A stretch of DNA of 64,000 nt from Oscillospiraceae bacterium (GCA_015063985.1 SVTC01000001.1:62001-126000), one strand, 5' to 3'. Shown: positions 51,867-61,974, counted from the first letter of the stretch. Made by a program: numbers and translations. Notes: generated by a model not told the origin, from the letters alone.

Positions 51867-54299
51867 ATGAAGGACGAAAAACATACTTCACCCATCGTTA
51901 CCGATTACCCGACGAGATTTAAGGTAAAAAGAAGAGTAAAAATTGAAAAAACCAGGTCTGTAAAGCCGCTTTTCGAAAGAATAATGGAGTCGCTTTTCGG
52001 CAAGGAGAGCATCAGCGAGCGGCTGGAAAAACAAGATCCACTCACTTCAAGAGAAAGGATCATTCGTGCATTGGCTCTTGTCGGATTGTTTTTTGTATTT
52101 TTTTCCGTCAGCCTGTGCCATCTGAGCTTTTCCAGCTATCCGGTGGGCTTTGGCTTGATATGCGCTATAGGAATTTCAAAGAGCAGATTTAATGCGGAGC
52201 CGAGCCTTTTGTGTGCAGTTGGTATACTTGCGGTATTGTGCTCTTGTATTTTTGTTGATGGGTATCCTCTTTTGCATTTTGCCCTTTGCTGTGCGGCCTT
52301 TCTTATCAGGCTTATCATAACCAAGGGGGAGCTTAATGAAAACGTCACCTCTCGATGCGTGATGGCTACCTTTTGTGCCGCAGTGTGCGGCTTTGCCGTA
52401 TGTGTTATGAACGGCTTTGAGCTTACGGCAGTGTTTATGATGGTCACGGTGGCAGTTCTTTCGCCGGTGGTCTGCTATTTGCTTTGCGGCTTTTTCCCTC
52501 GGGAGGAGGCGGTGGAGGATAAGCTTCACAAAGAGTGCGCTCTGCTTTGTCTTGCGGCACTGAGCGTATATTCATTAAAGGAAATCGAGTTTGCGGGGTT
52601 AAGCTTATATTTTATAATCAGTCTTTACCTTGTTTTTGCGGTGGCCAAAACCAAAGGACCTCTCTACGGTGCGGTTACGGGTATGGCCTTGGGGCTTTTT
52701 TGCAACGGCAGCATACACGGTGCCATCTTGGGGCTTTCGGGGTTTTTCTCGGGGCTTTTCTTTTCGGGCTTTCAGCTCCCCGCCATGCTTATGGGCTTTG
52801 CTGTCAGCGGAGGATACTGCATTTTTTCTGCCGGCTTCGGGGAATTTGCGGCGATAAGCGAGGATTATCTTATATGCATAGTCGCGTTTTATTTTACCAA
52901 GGGGCTGTTTTCCGATTCCGAGATCAAGGGCGAGCTTTATCCTATGGATACGGTGCGCAGGCAAGAGCTTTGCGAATGTGCAAACCTCCATATAAAGAAG
53001 CTTTCTGAGGCGTTTAAAAGCATTTCCGAGGTTTTTTACACAGTATCCGAGGCAAAAAACGTACCCGATATCACCTCTGCCACGGAGGTCGTCAGTACCC
53101 AGTGCAGTAGGATCTGCTCCAAGTGTAAGCTGTCGGCGGATTGCTGGGGAAAAAGATACTCCGAGACTCGCGATATGACCCTGAAGCTCTCCAGGTTGCT
53201 TTTGGATAAGGGGGTATTGAGCGATGAGGATATGCCGTCCTATTTCACCTCAAAATGCACGGCGACCAACGAGCTTATGGAGGCGATAAACTTAAGCTAC
53301 CGAAAGCTCTGCTCAAAATGCTTTGATGAAAACAGAACAAGGCTCCTTGCAGGGGAATACTGCACCGTTTCAAAGCTTTTGGGGAGCTCTGCTACCGAGC
53401 TTGCCGGAGAAATGGGGCTTTGCCCCGATCTTGAACAAAGAGCAAAAAAGCTTCTTCGCCGTTTGGGGATAGAGTATTCGGCGGTGTGCGTGTTCGGAAG
53501 AAGATCAATGCGCATTGACGTTTACGGAGTAAGACCCTCGGCAATAAAGCTGGGCGCGACGGATATAAAAGCTGCCTTTGAAAATGAGTTTTCTTGCTCC
53601 TTTGACGAGCCCGAATACATCCTTCCCGGTCAAAGAGCGGTCTTAAGGATGCGCAGAAAGCGCAAGATTGTGTTGGAATGTGCCAAGGCGTGCAGAGCAA
53701 AAAGCTCGGAAAGCATCAGCGGAGATACAACGGGCTTCTTTGAGGCGGAGGGAGACAGATTCTATTCAATGCTCTGCGACGGTATGGGAAGCGGTCCCGA
53801 TGCGGCGGCGACCTCCCGTTTGGCACAGATCTTTATTGAAAAGATACTTCGCCAGGCATTACCCGAAACAGAGACTCTGCAAATGCTCAACGGCTTTTTA
53901 TTGAGTCAGACCAAGGAAAGCTTTACAACTGTAGATCTTCTTGAGGTGGATATGATCACGGGAGGCGGAAGCTTTGTTAAGGCGGGGGCGGCACCCAGTT
54001 TTGTGGTCAGGGGAGATAACGTATTTAAGATCGCGTCAAGAACGCCGCCCGCAGGTATTTTATCAGGCATCAGCGCAGAAAAGACCTGCCTTGATCTAAG
54101 GGAAAATGATTACGTTATTATGCTCAGTGACGGCGTATGCTTCGATAGTGAGAGTGAGGCTCGTATCTGCTCTGTAGCCGCTGCAGCAAAAGGTGACAAT
54201 CCCTCAAAGCTTGCCTGCGAGATCCTTCAAAGAGTGGCGGGGGAGGAAAAGGCGGCGGACGATATGACGGTTTTCGTGATCCTTGTAAAGGCTGCATGA
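51867..54299 (+). CDS. spoIIE: Stage II sporulation protein E (SpoIIE phosphatase)
   Basis: 810 aa from the ATG at 51867 (AAGGAG upstream); the ORF extends further 5' but runs through the promoter. Cytoplasmic N-terminus of about 75 residues, then about ten membrane helices (80-340), a central oligomerisation domain with conserved cysteines (CSRICSKCKLSADCW), and a C-terminal PP2C phosphatase with MLCDGMGSGPDAA, IMLSDGV and ADDMT metal-binding Asp positions. Dephosphorylates SpoIIAA to activate sigma-F in the forespore and acts in polar septation. Evidence that the organism forms spores. Confidence 0.95.
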   Translation: MKDEKHTSPIVTDYPTRFKVKRRVKIEKTRSVKPLFERIMESLFGKESISERLEKQDPLTSRERIIRALALVGLFFVFFSVSLCHLSFSSYPVGFGLICAIGISKSRFNAEPSLLCAVGILAVLCSCIFVDGYPLLHFALCCAAFLIRLIITKGELNENVTSRCVMATFCAAVCGFAVCVMNGFELTAVFMMVTVAVLSPVVCYLLCGFFPREEAVEDKLHKECALLCLAALSVYSLKEIEFAGLSLYFIISLYLVFAVAKTKGPLYGAVTGMALGLFCNGSIHGAILGLSGFFSGLFFSGFQLPAMLMGFAVSGGYCIFSAGFGEFAAISEDYLICIVAFYFTKGLFSDSEIKGELYPMDTVRRQELCECANLHIKKLSEAFKSISEVFYTVSEAKNVPDITSATEVVSTQCSRICSKCKLSADCWGKRYSETRDMTLKLSRLLLDKGVLSDEDMPSYFTSKCTATNELMEAINLSYRKLCSKCFDENRTRLLAGEYCTVSKLLGSSATELAGEMGLCPDLEQRAKKLLRRLGIEYSAVCVFGRRSMRIDVYGVRPSAIKLGATDIKAAFENEFSCSFDEPEYILPGQRAVLRMRRKRKIVLECAKACRAKSSESISGDTTGFFEAEGDRFYSMLCDGMGSGPDAAATSRLAQIFIEKILRQALPETETLQMLNGFLLSQTKESFTTVDLLEVDMITGGGSFVKAGAAPSFVVRGDNVFKIASRTPPAGILSGISAEKTCLDLRENDYVIMLSDGVCFDSESEARICSVAAAAKGDNPSKLACEILQRVAGEEKAADDMTVFVILVKAA

Positions 54300-54332
54300 A
54301 AAAGGGCGCTGTATTACACAGCCCCTTTTAAC
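54300..54332. terminator. Bidirectional terminator between spoIIE and beta-mannosidase
   Basis: Stem around GGGCGCTGT/ACACAGCCCC flanked by A-run and T-run. Confidence 0.75.
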
Positions 54333-54340
54333 GTGGTCGG

Positions 54341-56665
54341 TCAAAAGCCTTCAAAGCTATCGAAGAAGCCCGCTTTTTTCATATTCTCAATATATTTTTC
54401 ATAGCTGAGTCCCTGATATATTGCGGGGGTGTAGTGATTCTCGCCTGTTTCATCTCCCGTCCAGGTAATGTGGTAAAAGCCGTCCTTTACGTCGGGCAGG
54501 GAGGAAATGGTAAGATTTGAATTTGCTTTTACCGTGCATTGGGAGCTTAGTGTTTGGCCGCTGCTGAGCTCTGTTACGGTGTATTCGACCCGTACGTCGC
54601 TTTGAGTATCGTTCACGGCGACAAGCTTCAGCTTTTGATCTTGAGGCTCGTCGCACATAATACAGAAGGGCTTTTGAGAGCGCTTTACGTAGCTGTAGGC
54701 AAGCTTCTTTATACCGTAGTAGTCAACTACGGCATCGGATATCTGAGGCCAACCGTCGATGAGATTCCACCAAAGAATGCCTGTTTTCTTCCATTTTGCA
54801 ATACGGAATCTTTCAATAAAGAACTTTTTTGCCTCGGCTTGGGATATCTGGCTCTGCCTTGCAAAGCCGTCAATGTCATCGCAGGCGCTTCCGAAGAGCC
54901 TTTGCACCTGGCTGTACATCAAGGGAACTCTGTAAGCATAAGGGGAATCCGAGTTGGCTTCTGCAGATGCACTGTGGATGATCCACTGAGGATCAAGCTC
55001 ATTTTTCTTTGCGGAAAAGCCGTTTATCTTATCCTTGTCAATGAATCGCTCAAGGGATCGGGGAGAATTACAGCCGTGGTAACCTGTTTCAGATGCAAAA
55101 TGACACGGAGTCTTGGTGTAAAAATCACCCTTGAAGAAATCTCGCGGCCCCCAAAGGTGGTTTTCGGCGGGAGCAAGCTTGTTTTTTACAACTGTTTCGT
55201 CAAGATACGGAGAGCTTGGCAGATAGGGGCGTGTGAAATCCTCTTGCTTTAATACGTTGGGGATAGTATGCCTTGTTCCCGGATATCGGTTTGGATCGTT
55301 TTGATAGACTGTCCGTCCATTCAGCTTTATCTTTTGCTGTGAGAAGCAGTCGCATTCGTTATCCCCTGCCCAAATAACAAGACTGGGGTGATTCCTGAAT
55401 CTCTTGACGATTTGAATCGCCTCTTGCTCCAAGGCGGAAAGAAAGCTTTTGTCCTCGGGGTATTTTCCGCAGCCCATGGCAAAATCCTGCCATATCATAA
55501 TGCCGTGGCTGTCGCAATAATCGTACACGGCTTTATCTGGATAGATGCCGCCGCCCCACATTCTCAGCATATTGCATCCCAGATCCTCTGCCATTTCCAA
55601 TGCGCGAAGATCATATGCCTTGTTTCGGCTGGGAAAGGCATCGGTGGGTACCCAATTGGTTCCCAAACAGAATATCTTTTGTCCGTTTACGGAAAAGACG
55701 AATTCTCCGTCGTCGCCGGCGTGGCTCGTCCGTAAAAGCTCTGTTATTCTTATGCCTACCTTGACAGTCTTTTCATCAAGGATCTTTTCCTTCAGCTTAA
55801 GAGTGACTGTGAGCTTATAGAGATTGGGTTCGCCGTAGTTTTTCGGCATCCAGAGCTTTGGGTCGTCAAGTCTGAGCTTTATGCGAGAGAAGACCGAAAA
55901 AAGCTGTTGGGAGGCGGTGACCCTTTGCTCGTCGTTTTCCAGGCTTACGCAAAGGGAGTAGTCCTGAAGAATATCTCCCGTTATATGAAGATCGGTTACT
56001 ATCTGATTAACGGCATAGGAGTCGTTTAGCTCGCAGGTGTAAAAGAAAATATCTTCAATGCGATCCTTGGGCAGATATGAAAGATACACATCTCTCCAAA
56101 TTCCCGCCGACACTATGCGCGGGAAAATGTCCCAGCCGTAAGAGTAGGCGGCTTTTCTTACTTTTATTGATTCGAAATTATATTTTAATGCACTGCAATC
56201 AGCTCCGAGTCGGAGCTGACGGGAATGTATCATGACAGGGATGACGTGAACCAAAAGACTGTGCCGTGCGGTTTTGTTTTCCAAAGGGATGCTATATTCC
56301 AGAAACATATTATCGGTTTTTTTGCAAAGCTTGCCGTCTATATATATTTCGCTTACAGTGTCGATACCGTCAAAGTTTAGGAAAACGTCGCAGTTTTCTT
56401 GCTCTTGTACTTCAAATTCGGTGCAGTACCAAAGATGGCGGTTTTCCAGCCTTTGGGTTTCTATGGAGTTTGTGCCGTAATACGGATCGTTTAAAAGTCC
56501 TGCTTTTTGCATGTCAAGCTCAAGGTTTCCGGGGACTGTAGCGTCGAGCACTGTAAAATCGCCGCTTAATGCTTCCTCTGGGGTAGTGGGGGAGAAGCCC
56601 TTATCCTTTACGGAATGATTGGGAGCAATGACTACCTTCCAATTCTTCACTTCGGTCCTGAACAT
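54341..56665 (-). CDS. Beta-mannosidase-like glycoside hydrolase family 2 protein
   Basis: 774 aa from the ATG at 56665 (TGAGGTG upstream). GH2 plan: sugar-binding jelly roll (VPGNLELDMQKAGLL...RHLWYCTEFEV), Ig-like domain, then TIM barrel with GTNWVPTDAFPSR, LRMWGGGIYPD, and acid/base Glu in WAGDNECDCF (NE motif); the nucleophile region is FASETGYHG. This pattern is that of beta-mannosidases, removing mannose from N-glycan cores or mannan oligosaccharides. No signal peptide. Divergent AraC regulator probably controls it. Confidence 0.9.
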   Translation of the reverse strand: MFRTEVKNWKVVIAPNHSVKDKGFSPTTPEEALSGDFTVLDATVPGNLELDMQKAGLLNDPYYGTNSIETQRLENRHLWYCTEFEVQEQENCDVFLNFDGIDTVSEIYIDGKLCKKTDNMFLEYSIPLENKTARHSLLVHVIPVMIHSRQLRLGADCSALKYNFESIKVRKAAYSYGWDIFPRIVSAGIWRDVYLSYLPKDRIEDIFFYTCELNDSYAVNQIVTDLHITGDILQDYSLCVSLENDEQRVTASQQLFSVFSRIKLRLDDPKLWMPKNYGEPNLYKLTVTLKLKEKILDEKTVKVGIRITELLRTSHAGDDGEFVFSVNGQKIFCLGTNWVPTDAFPSRNKAYDLRALEMAEDLGCNMLRMWGGGIYPDKAVYDYCDSHGIMIWQDFAMGCGKYPEDKSFLSALEQEAIQIVKRFRNHPSLVIWAGDNECDCFSQQKIKLNGRTVYQNDPNRYPGTRHTIPNVLKQEDFTRPYLPSSPYLDETVVKNKLAPAENHLWGPRDFFKGDFYTKTPCHFASETGYHGCNSPRSLERFIDKDKINGFSAKKNELDPQWIIHSASAEANSDSPYAYRVPLMYSQVQRLFGSACDDIDGFARQSQISQAEAKKFFIERFRIAKWKKTGILWWNLIDGWPQISDAVVDYYGIKKLAYSYVKRSQKPFCIMCDEPQDQKLKLVAVNDTQSDVRVEYTVTELSSGQTLSSQCTVKANSNLTISSLPDVKDGFYHITWTGDETGENHYTPAIYQGLSYEKYIENMKKAGFFDSFEGF

Positions 56666-56688
56666 AATTATCACCTCAATATGATTAT

Positions 56689-56738
56689 ATCATCAAACTA
56701 AGCCCAAAGCATTGCGTTTTTATTTTTAAATCATCAAA
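56689..56738. promoter_or_regulatory. Direct repeats ATCATCAAA between divergent genes
   Basis: Two copies (56689-56697, 56730-56738), start to start 41 bp, in the 130-bp gap. The first overlaps the TATAAT at the minus-strand beta-mannosidase promoter, which lacks a good -35. Spacing fits an AraC-type activator pair. Confidence 0.4.
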
Positions 56739-56753
56739 AAACAACGAAAACTA

Positions 56754-56781
56754 TTGAAAAACACGGATTATTGTGTATAAT
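56754..56781 (+). promoter_or_regulatory. Promoter of the second AraC gene
   Basis: TTGAAA-N16-TATAAT, 16 nt before the ATG. Confidence 0.6.
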
Positions 56782-56797
56782 TACTTTGGGTGATAAT

Positions 56798-57541
56798 ATG
56801 AACTTTGAGAAAAAAGAAATGATAGATCTTCAGTGCGGCTTTAGCTGTGATATGAGGACGGTAAAAAAATTTCCTTTGCACGGACACGATTATTATGAAA
56901 TGGAGATTACCGTAGAGGGCGAAAGCATGGCAACGGTGAACGGGCAGAGCGTTCCTCTTCGTAAGGGGACGCTTTGCTGTATGGCACCCGGTGATATCCA
57001 TGCAATAACGGGCGAGGGTGAGATGGTTACCCTAAACCTCAGCTTTGACGGCAGGCTTTGGGATCCATTGGCAAATATTAAGCTTCCCTTTATATGCGAG
57101 CTCGGAGAGGAGAGTCTGTTTCTTGCAAAGGAACTATTCACCTTGCTTGAAGGGGTAACCGACGGCTTTTTGCGTCGAACTCTCGCAGAGGCGCTTTTGA
57201 CACTTTGCACAAGGGGCGCGGCTCAGTACAGCTTCGAGGATCCCGTGGGCAAGGCAAAGGCGTATCTGGTCAGACATTTCAGAGAAAATCCTTCTCTCAA
57301 GCTTTGCGCACAGCAGGTCGGATTAAGCTCCAATTATCTTGCCCTTTGCTTTAAGAAAAAATACGGTTTGAGCTTCAAGGAATGTCTTACCGGATATAAG
57401 CTTCGTTGCGCAAAGACCTTTCTTGAAAACGGCGCAAGCGTTACTCAGGCTTGCTTTGACTCGGGCTTTGAATCGCTTTCCGCTTTTTACACCGCTTTTA
57501 AAAAGGAAAACGGAGTGGCCCCTTCGAGATGGAAGGGATAA
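56798..57541 (+). CDS. AraC family regulator, divergent from beta-mannosidase
   Basis: 247 aa from the ATG at 56798 (GGGTGAT upstream, weak). Cupin sensor (residues 1-110, HGHDYYEMEITVEG and MAPGDIHAITG) and a two-HTH DNA-binding domain (about 150-246, LKLCAQQVGLSSNYLALCFKKKYGLSFKECL, then SVTQACFDSGFESLSAFYTAFKKENGVAPSRWK). Most likely activates the beta-mannosidase gene in response to a sugar. Confidence 0.93.
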   Translation: MNFEKKEMIDLQCGFSCDMRTVKKFPLHGHDYYEMEITVEGESMATVNGQSVPLRKGTLCCMAPGDIHAITGEGEMVTLNLSFDGRLWDPLANIKLPFICELGEESLFLAKELFTLLEGVTDGFLRRTLAEALLTLCTRGAAQYSFEDPVGKAKAYLVRHFRENPSLKLCAQQVGLSSNYLALCFKKKYGLSFKECLTGYKLRCAKTFLENGASVTQACFDSGFESLSAFYTAFKKENGVAPSRWKG

Positions 57542-57638
57542 TAATGAAATGTTTTTTATATTGAACAAAAAATGCGGCTATGATTTGTTTGATATTTACA
57601 AAAAGTAAAAATATGAAAATAAAAAACCTTAAAATTGT

Positions 57639-57667
57639 TTACAAAATATAAACTATAGTGTATAATA
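57639..57667 (+). promoter_or_regulatory. Promoter of the surface protein gene
   Basis: TTTACA-N17-TATAAT, then a 53-nt leader with an AGTCC/GGACT hairpin and AAAGGAG. Confidence 0.8.
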
Positions 57668-57720
57668 TTAACTACAAAAGTCCCTGAGTGGACTCAATAT
57701 AACTAAAGGAGAAAAAAATC

Positions 57721-60700
57721 ATGAAGAAACTGTTAAGTGTAGTGCTGGCAGTGCTTATGGTAATGTCCCTTGCGACATACGCAGTTAGCGCAGCTATCAC
57801 TCCCACCGACGGTTGGTACAGGTCCTATGTTGGCGATGTGCTTGCAATAACCTCTGCGGAAGATTTTATTGCATTCCTTTCCACTGCTCAGGACTTTGCC
57901 GGCAAAACAGTAGTTCTCGCTAATGACATTACTCTGAATACGGGTGATGCCGCATCCTGGGAATCTGCTGCTCCCGAAAACTCTATTCCCGAAAAGGGCT
58001 CCTTCAGAGGTGTCTTTGACGGACAGGGTCACACCATCAGCGGTTTTTACGGCAACAATATCTTTGCTACCTTGGGCGGCACCGTTAAAAACCTCAAGGT
58101 CGTTAATTCCTACCTCAGCGGCGACGGTGCTGCTATTGTAGGTCAGGTCAACGCTCAGTCTACCATCAAGAATTGCTACTTTGACCTTGTGGTCAGAGGT
58201 ACAAGCAGTAACTGTGCCGGCATAGTCGGTCAGATGGTTGCAGATCTCACTATCGAGAACGTATGGCTCGATGGCGATGTCGTCAGCACAGGTGCTTACT
58301 CCAGCGGATTTGTAGGCAATCAGGAATCTAACGATCTGGTTATCACCGATAGCTACAACACCGCAAACGTTACCGCAAACGGTCAGCATACAGCAGGCTT
58401 CTCGGCAGCTGTTTATGCAGGTACTCTTACGATGACAAACTGCGTCAATGCAGGTACTATCATCAATAAGAGCGGCGACGTTACCACTCCTGCAGGTGCT
58501 CTTACCTTCACAGTAGGTTCCAGCTCTGCTCCCGGAACTCTCACTACAACAAAGTGCTACGTTCTTAAGGGCAGCGCACTTCCCGACACTCTCTTTACCA
58601 GAAGTGCTTCCGTTGTTAACGGCGGAACAACCGGTAACGATACCGGCGTTGTTGCAAACGTTGCAAGCGTATACGAGGCTGCAGACCTTGGTACCGTAGC
58701 TGCAGATCTTGGCAGCAAGTGGTCTGTAAGTGATGGCAAGCTTGTTCTTGATATCCCCGCTGACAGCGATGTTATCATTATAAAAGATTGGGCAGGCCTC
58801 ACCGCATGGGCAGCAGACACTTCCGACAATGCAGGAAAGACAGTAGTTCTTGCTGCGGATATCACCGCTCCCGCAGATGCAACCTGGACCGCAAAGTCTA
58901 CCTTTGCAGGTACATTTGAAGGCAACGGCAAGACCATCAGCGGTCTTAATGGCGCTCAGGGTCTCATCGCTAAGATGACCGCAGGCGAGATCAAGAATCT
59001 CTCTATTGATGCAACCATCAGCTCCACCGCAGGCGCTGTCGCTATTTTCGTTGGCAAGATGGAAGGCGACATTAAGCTTACCAACTGCTATGCAGGCGGT
59101 AGCGTTACCAGCACAACCAACAACGTTGCTGCATTCATCGGCGACGGTACCAAGCAGTACACTGCGACCATTACCGGATGCTGGAACGATGCTGACGTAA
59201 ACACAGGTGCAAGATATGCTTCCGGTTTCGTTGGAAACCAGGAATCCTGCACAGTTGTTATCACTGATTCTCTTAACACCGGTTCCGTAAACGGCGATGC
59301 AACTAACGGTAACCAGGCAGGCTTCTCCGAGTCCGTTTACAACGGCAAGCTCACCATTACCAACGCTCTTAACCTTGGAACTATCACCTATGACAAGGCT
59401 GCTCCCAAAACAGGCTTTGCATTCACCAGAACTCTCCGTAGGGGCTCTGTAACAGTTCTCACCAACTGCTTCAACCTCACCGGAGCTGCCGATTCCAATA
59501 CCTATGAGCTTCAGGCAGCCGATGCTACTAACGCTAACGCTACACTCAACGGTAAGGATCTCAATGCAACCGCAGATGAGCTTGCAGCTATCGTAACCGA
59601 TATCACCGATGCAGATTATGCAGCTACTCTCACCGCTCTCGGTGCAAACTGGGATAAGTATTGGCTCGATCACGAGAAATTTATTCCCGTTCCCGCAGAA
59701 TTTGCAAACGATAATCCCGGCAACCCCAACGAGATCCAGATCTCTTCTTGGGCAGAGCTCGTAGCATGGGCATCCTCCACCGATGACAACTACGGCAAGA
59801 CTGTCGTTCTTACAAAAGACATCGTTGCTGAAGCAGATTGGGCTCCCAAGGCCGTTTTCTGTGGCGACTTTGACGGTAAGGGATACTCTATCAGCGGTCT
59901 TAAGGGCACTGCATTCATCAATAAGATGAACGGCGGCTCCATTAAGAACCTCAGCCTTCTTAACGGCGAATTTACCACTGCATCCTTCGTATGCGAAGTA
60001 AGAGAAACCACTTCATTTGAAAATCTTTACTCCAACTGTACAATTAAGTTCAGTGGAGCTTCCAGAGGCGGTCTTATTGCTATGATCAGTGATACCACCA
60101 GTGTTTCCACCATCAACAACTGCTGGTACGACGGTGAGATCATTCACACCGTAGCAGCACCCGAAGGAAACGACGGCAGATACGTAGGCGGTATCATCGG
60201 TAACTGCAATGCCGCTCCCAAGATCACCGTTACCAACTGTCTCAACACTGCAGACATTACCTCCAATTCTACTAACGACAATCCTTACGTCGGCGGTATA
60301 GTAGCTTCCAACTACAACGGTGCAACCGCTATCTCTAACTGCGTAAACCTCGGAAAGGTAACTGTTGCAAGCAAGGGGCACGCTATTTTCCGTAACGCTC
60401 ACAAGCTCAACGAGGGCTGCAGCGTAGAGGTTAAGAACTGCTTCTATCTTGAAGGCAGCGCAGTGATCGGCGCAAGCGCAGAGCATGCCGAGAACACTGC
60501 TGTTACCTATAAGGCAGAGGCAACAGCTATCAAGGCAACTGATTACGAAACAACTCTCACCGCTCTCGGTGCGGATTGGGGCAAGTATTGGGTAGACTTT
60601 GAGAGCTACATCCCCGTTCCTGCTGTATTTGCAAACGTACAGCCCACCGATCCCAACGCATATATGATCAGCACTAAGGCAGAGCTCCTCGAGTGGGCAG

Positions 60701-61920
60701 CTAACCCCAACGCTGACAAGTATGCAGGAAAGACCATTACTCTCGGTGCTGATATCGTTCTTAACGACGGTAAGGCTTCCGAGTGGTTTGAGGGTGAAGT
60801 TCCCGCTGAAAAGTGGAGCTCTGTTGAAGGCTTCTCCGGCAAGTTCAACGGAAACGGCTTCTCTATCAGCGGTATCTACGATGACGTGGCTCCCGCAGGC
60901 TTCTTCGGAAAGGTTCTCAGCGGCGCAGAGATTAAGAATCTCAGCATTCTCAACTCCTACTTCAAGGGTACTTCTCACGTAGGTTCTCTTGCAGCTGATC
61001 TTGAAAACGTTACAGTTGAAAACGTTTATAGCGATGCTTACGTTGTTACCGAAAACAGCGCAGGCGGTATCATAGGCGGACTTGCAGCTGATAAGAATGG
61101 CAAGGTTACCGCAACGATCACCTCTTGTTGGTTCGACGGTACCGTATCCGCAAGCGGTCTCTATGCTTCCGGTATCCTCGGCAACCAGGAATCCAACCAT
61201 GCAGTTCTTACCGACTGTCTTAACACCGGTTCTGTCAGTGCTAACAGCAATACCGCAGGTATCTCCACCGCAGTATACGAGGGCTCCATCGTCGCAACCC
61301 GTTGCGTAAACCTCGGATCTGTTAAGCAGGGAGACAAGCTGGGTCAGGCTATTGCATTTACCATTGGTTCTTCTGCTAACCCCGCATCCAAGGAATGTGT
61401 ATTCACCGATTGCTTCGGCTTGAAGGGCGCATCCGATCTTAATCCTGCTGACGTTAGAAATGACTCTGTAGTAAAGGGCACCGTTAAGGGCCTTGAAGCA
61501 ACCAACGATCTCGAGAAGCTTGTTCCTCTCAGCGGTTACTGGAAGATGGAGGGAGAGATCCCCGTTCCCGTATACTTCGCAGGTGACAATGCTACCGATA
61601 TCCCTGCTGAGGCTCCTTCCTCCAGCAGCTCCTCTGTAGCAGCATCTTCCTCCAGCGCAGCAGCATCCAGCTCCTCTTCTGTAGCAGCTTCCTCCTCCAG
61701 TGTGGCAGCATCCAGCAGCAGTGTAGCTCCTTCTGTAAGCGCATCCGCAAGTGCAAGTGCAAGCGCATCTGCAAGTGCAAGTGCATCCGCTTCCACTGCA
61801 GCACCCACCTCCACTGCAGTAATCACCGCTGACAGCGCGTTCACCGTGCTCATGGTCGTTGCGGTTATCCTCAGTGCAGGCGCATTCGCAGTAATTTCTA
61901 AGGCTCGCTCCAGAGCTTAA
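57721..61920 (+). CDS. Large repeat-containing surface protein with C-terminal membrane anchor
   Basis: 1399 aa. Signal peptide (1-28, ending AVSA). Four tandem repeats of about 300 residues begin near 38, 352, 673 and 981, each with AxLxxW/FxAF, GKTVVLxxDI, FxGxGxxISG and later AGIVG/SGFVGNQES and CxNxG strands, i.e. GLUG-like right-handed beta-helix repeats. A Ser/Ala-rich linker (about 1295-1360) of SSSS and SASA blocks precedes a hydrophobic anchor (about 1373-1395) and a basic tail KARSRA. The place where an LPxTG-type sortase motif would sit reads VITADSAF, so covalent wall attachment is doubtful. Alternating Ala-rich codon use is uniform. Possibly an adhesin or glycan binder. Confidence 0.88.
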   Translation: MKKLLSVVLAVLMVMSLATYAVSAAITPTDGWYRSYVGDVLAITSAEDFIAFLSTAQDFAGKTVVLANDITLNTGDAASWESAAPENSIPEKGSFRGVFDGQGHTISGFYGNNIFATLGGTVKNLKVVNSYLSGDGAAIVGQVNAQSTIKNCYFDLVVRGTSSNCAGIVGQMVADLTIENVWLDGDVVSTGAYSSGFVGNQESNDLVITDSYNTANVTANGQHTAGFSAAVYAGTLTMTNCVNAGTIINKSGDVTTPAGALTFTVGSSSAPGTLTTTKCYVLKGSALPDTLFTRSASVVNGGTTGNDTGVVANVASVYEAADLGTVAADLGSKWSVSDGKLVLDIPADSDVIIIKDWAGLTAWAADTSDNAGKTVVLAADITAPADATWTAKSTFAGTFEGNGKTISGLNGAQGLIAKMTAGEIKNLSIDATISSTAGAVAIFVGKMEGDIKLTNCYAGGSVTSTTNNVAAFIGDGTKQYTATITGCWNDADVNTGARYASGFVGNQESCTVVITDSLNTGSVNGDATNGNQAGFSESVYNGKLTITNALNLGTITYDKAAPKTGFAFTRTLRRGSVTVLTNCFNLTGAADSNTYELQAADATNANATLNGKDLNATADELAAIVTDITDADYAATLTALGANWDKYWLDHEKFIPVPAEFANDNPGNPNEIQISSWAELVAWASSTDDNYGKTVVLTKDIVAEADWAPKAVFCGDFDGKGYSISGLKGTAFINKMNGGSIKNLSLLNGEFTTASFVCEVRETTSFENLYSNCTIKFSGASRGGLIAMISDTTSVSTINNCWYDGEIIHTVAAPEGNDGRYVGGIIGNCNAAPKITVTNCLNTADITSNSTNDNPYVGGIVASNYNGATAISNCVNLGKVTVASKGHAIFRNAHKLNEGCSVEVKNCFYLEGSAVIGASAEHAENTAVTYKAEATAIKATDYETTLTALGADWGKYWVDFESYIPVPAVFANVQPTDPNAYMISTKAELLEWAANPNADKYAGKTITLGADIVLNDGKASEWFEGEVPAEKWSSVEGFSGKFNGNGFSISGIYDDVAPAGFFGKVLSGAEIKNLSILNSYFKGTSHVGSLAADLENVTVENVYSDAYVVTENSAGGIIGGLAADKNGKVTATITSCWFDGTVSASGLYASGILGNQESNHAVLTDCLNTGSVSANSNTAGISTAVYEGSIVATRCVNLGSVKQGDKLGQAIAFTIGSSANPASKECVFTDCFGLKGASDLNPADVRNDSVVKGTVKGLEATNDLEKLVPLSGYWKMEGEIPVPVYFAGDNATDIPAEAPSSSSSSVAASSSSAAASSSSSVAASSSSVAASSSSVAPSVSASASASASASASASASASTAAPTSTAVITADSAFTVLMVVAVILSAGAFAVISKARSRA

Positions 61921-61936
61921 GACTTAACAGTTTCAA

Positions 61937-61974
61937 AAGAGCGCACCCCTCGGGGTGCGCTCTTACTTTTTTGA
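61937..61974 (+). terminator. Terminator of the surface protein gene
   Basis: 13-bp stem AAGAGCGCACCCC/GGGGTGCGCTCTT with T-run. Confidence 0.92.

Noticed and set aside
57733..59673. 646-aa minus-strand ORF opposite the surface protein
   Set aside because: Mirror of a repeat-rich gene with biased codons; its Ser/Cys/Val-rich translation shows no domain, and the plus strand has promoter, ribosome site, signal peptide and terminator.
61606..61800. Possible CRISPR or minisatellite array
   Set aside because: It is in-frame Ser/Ala codon repetition coding the linker of the surface protein; no regular spacer-repeat pattern.
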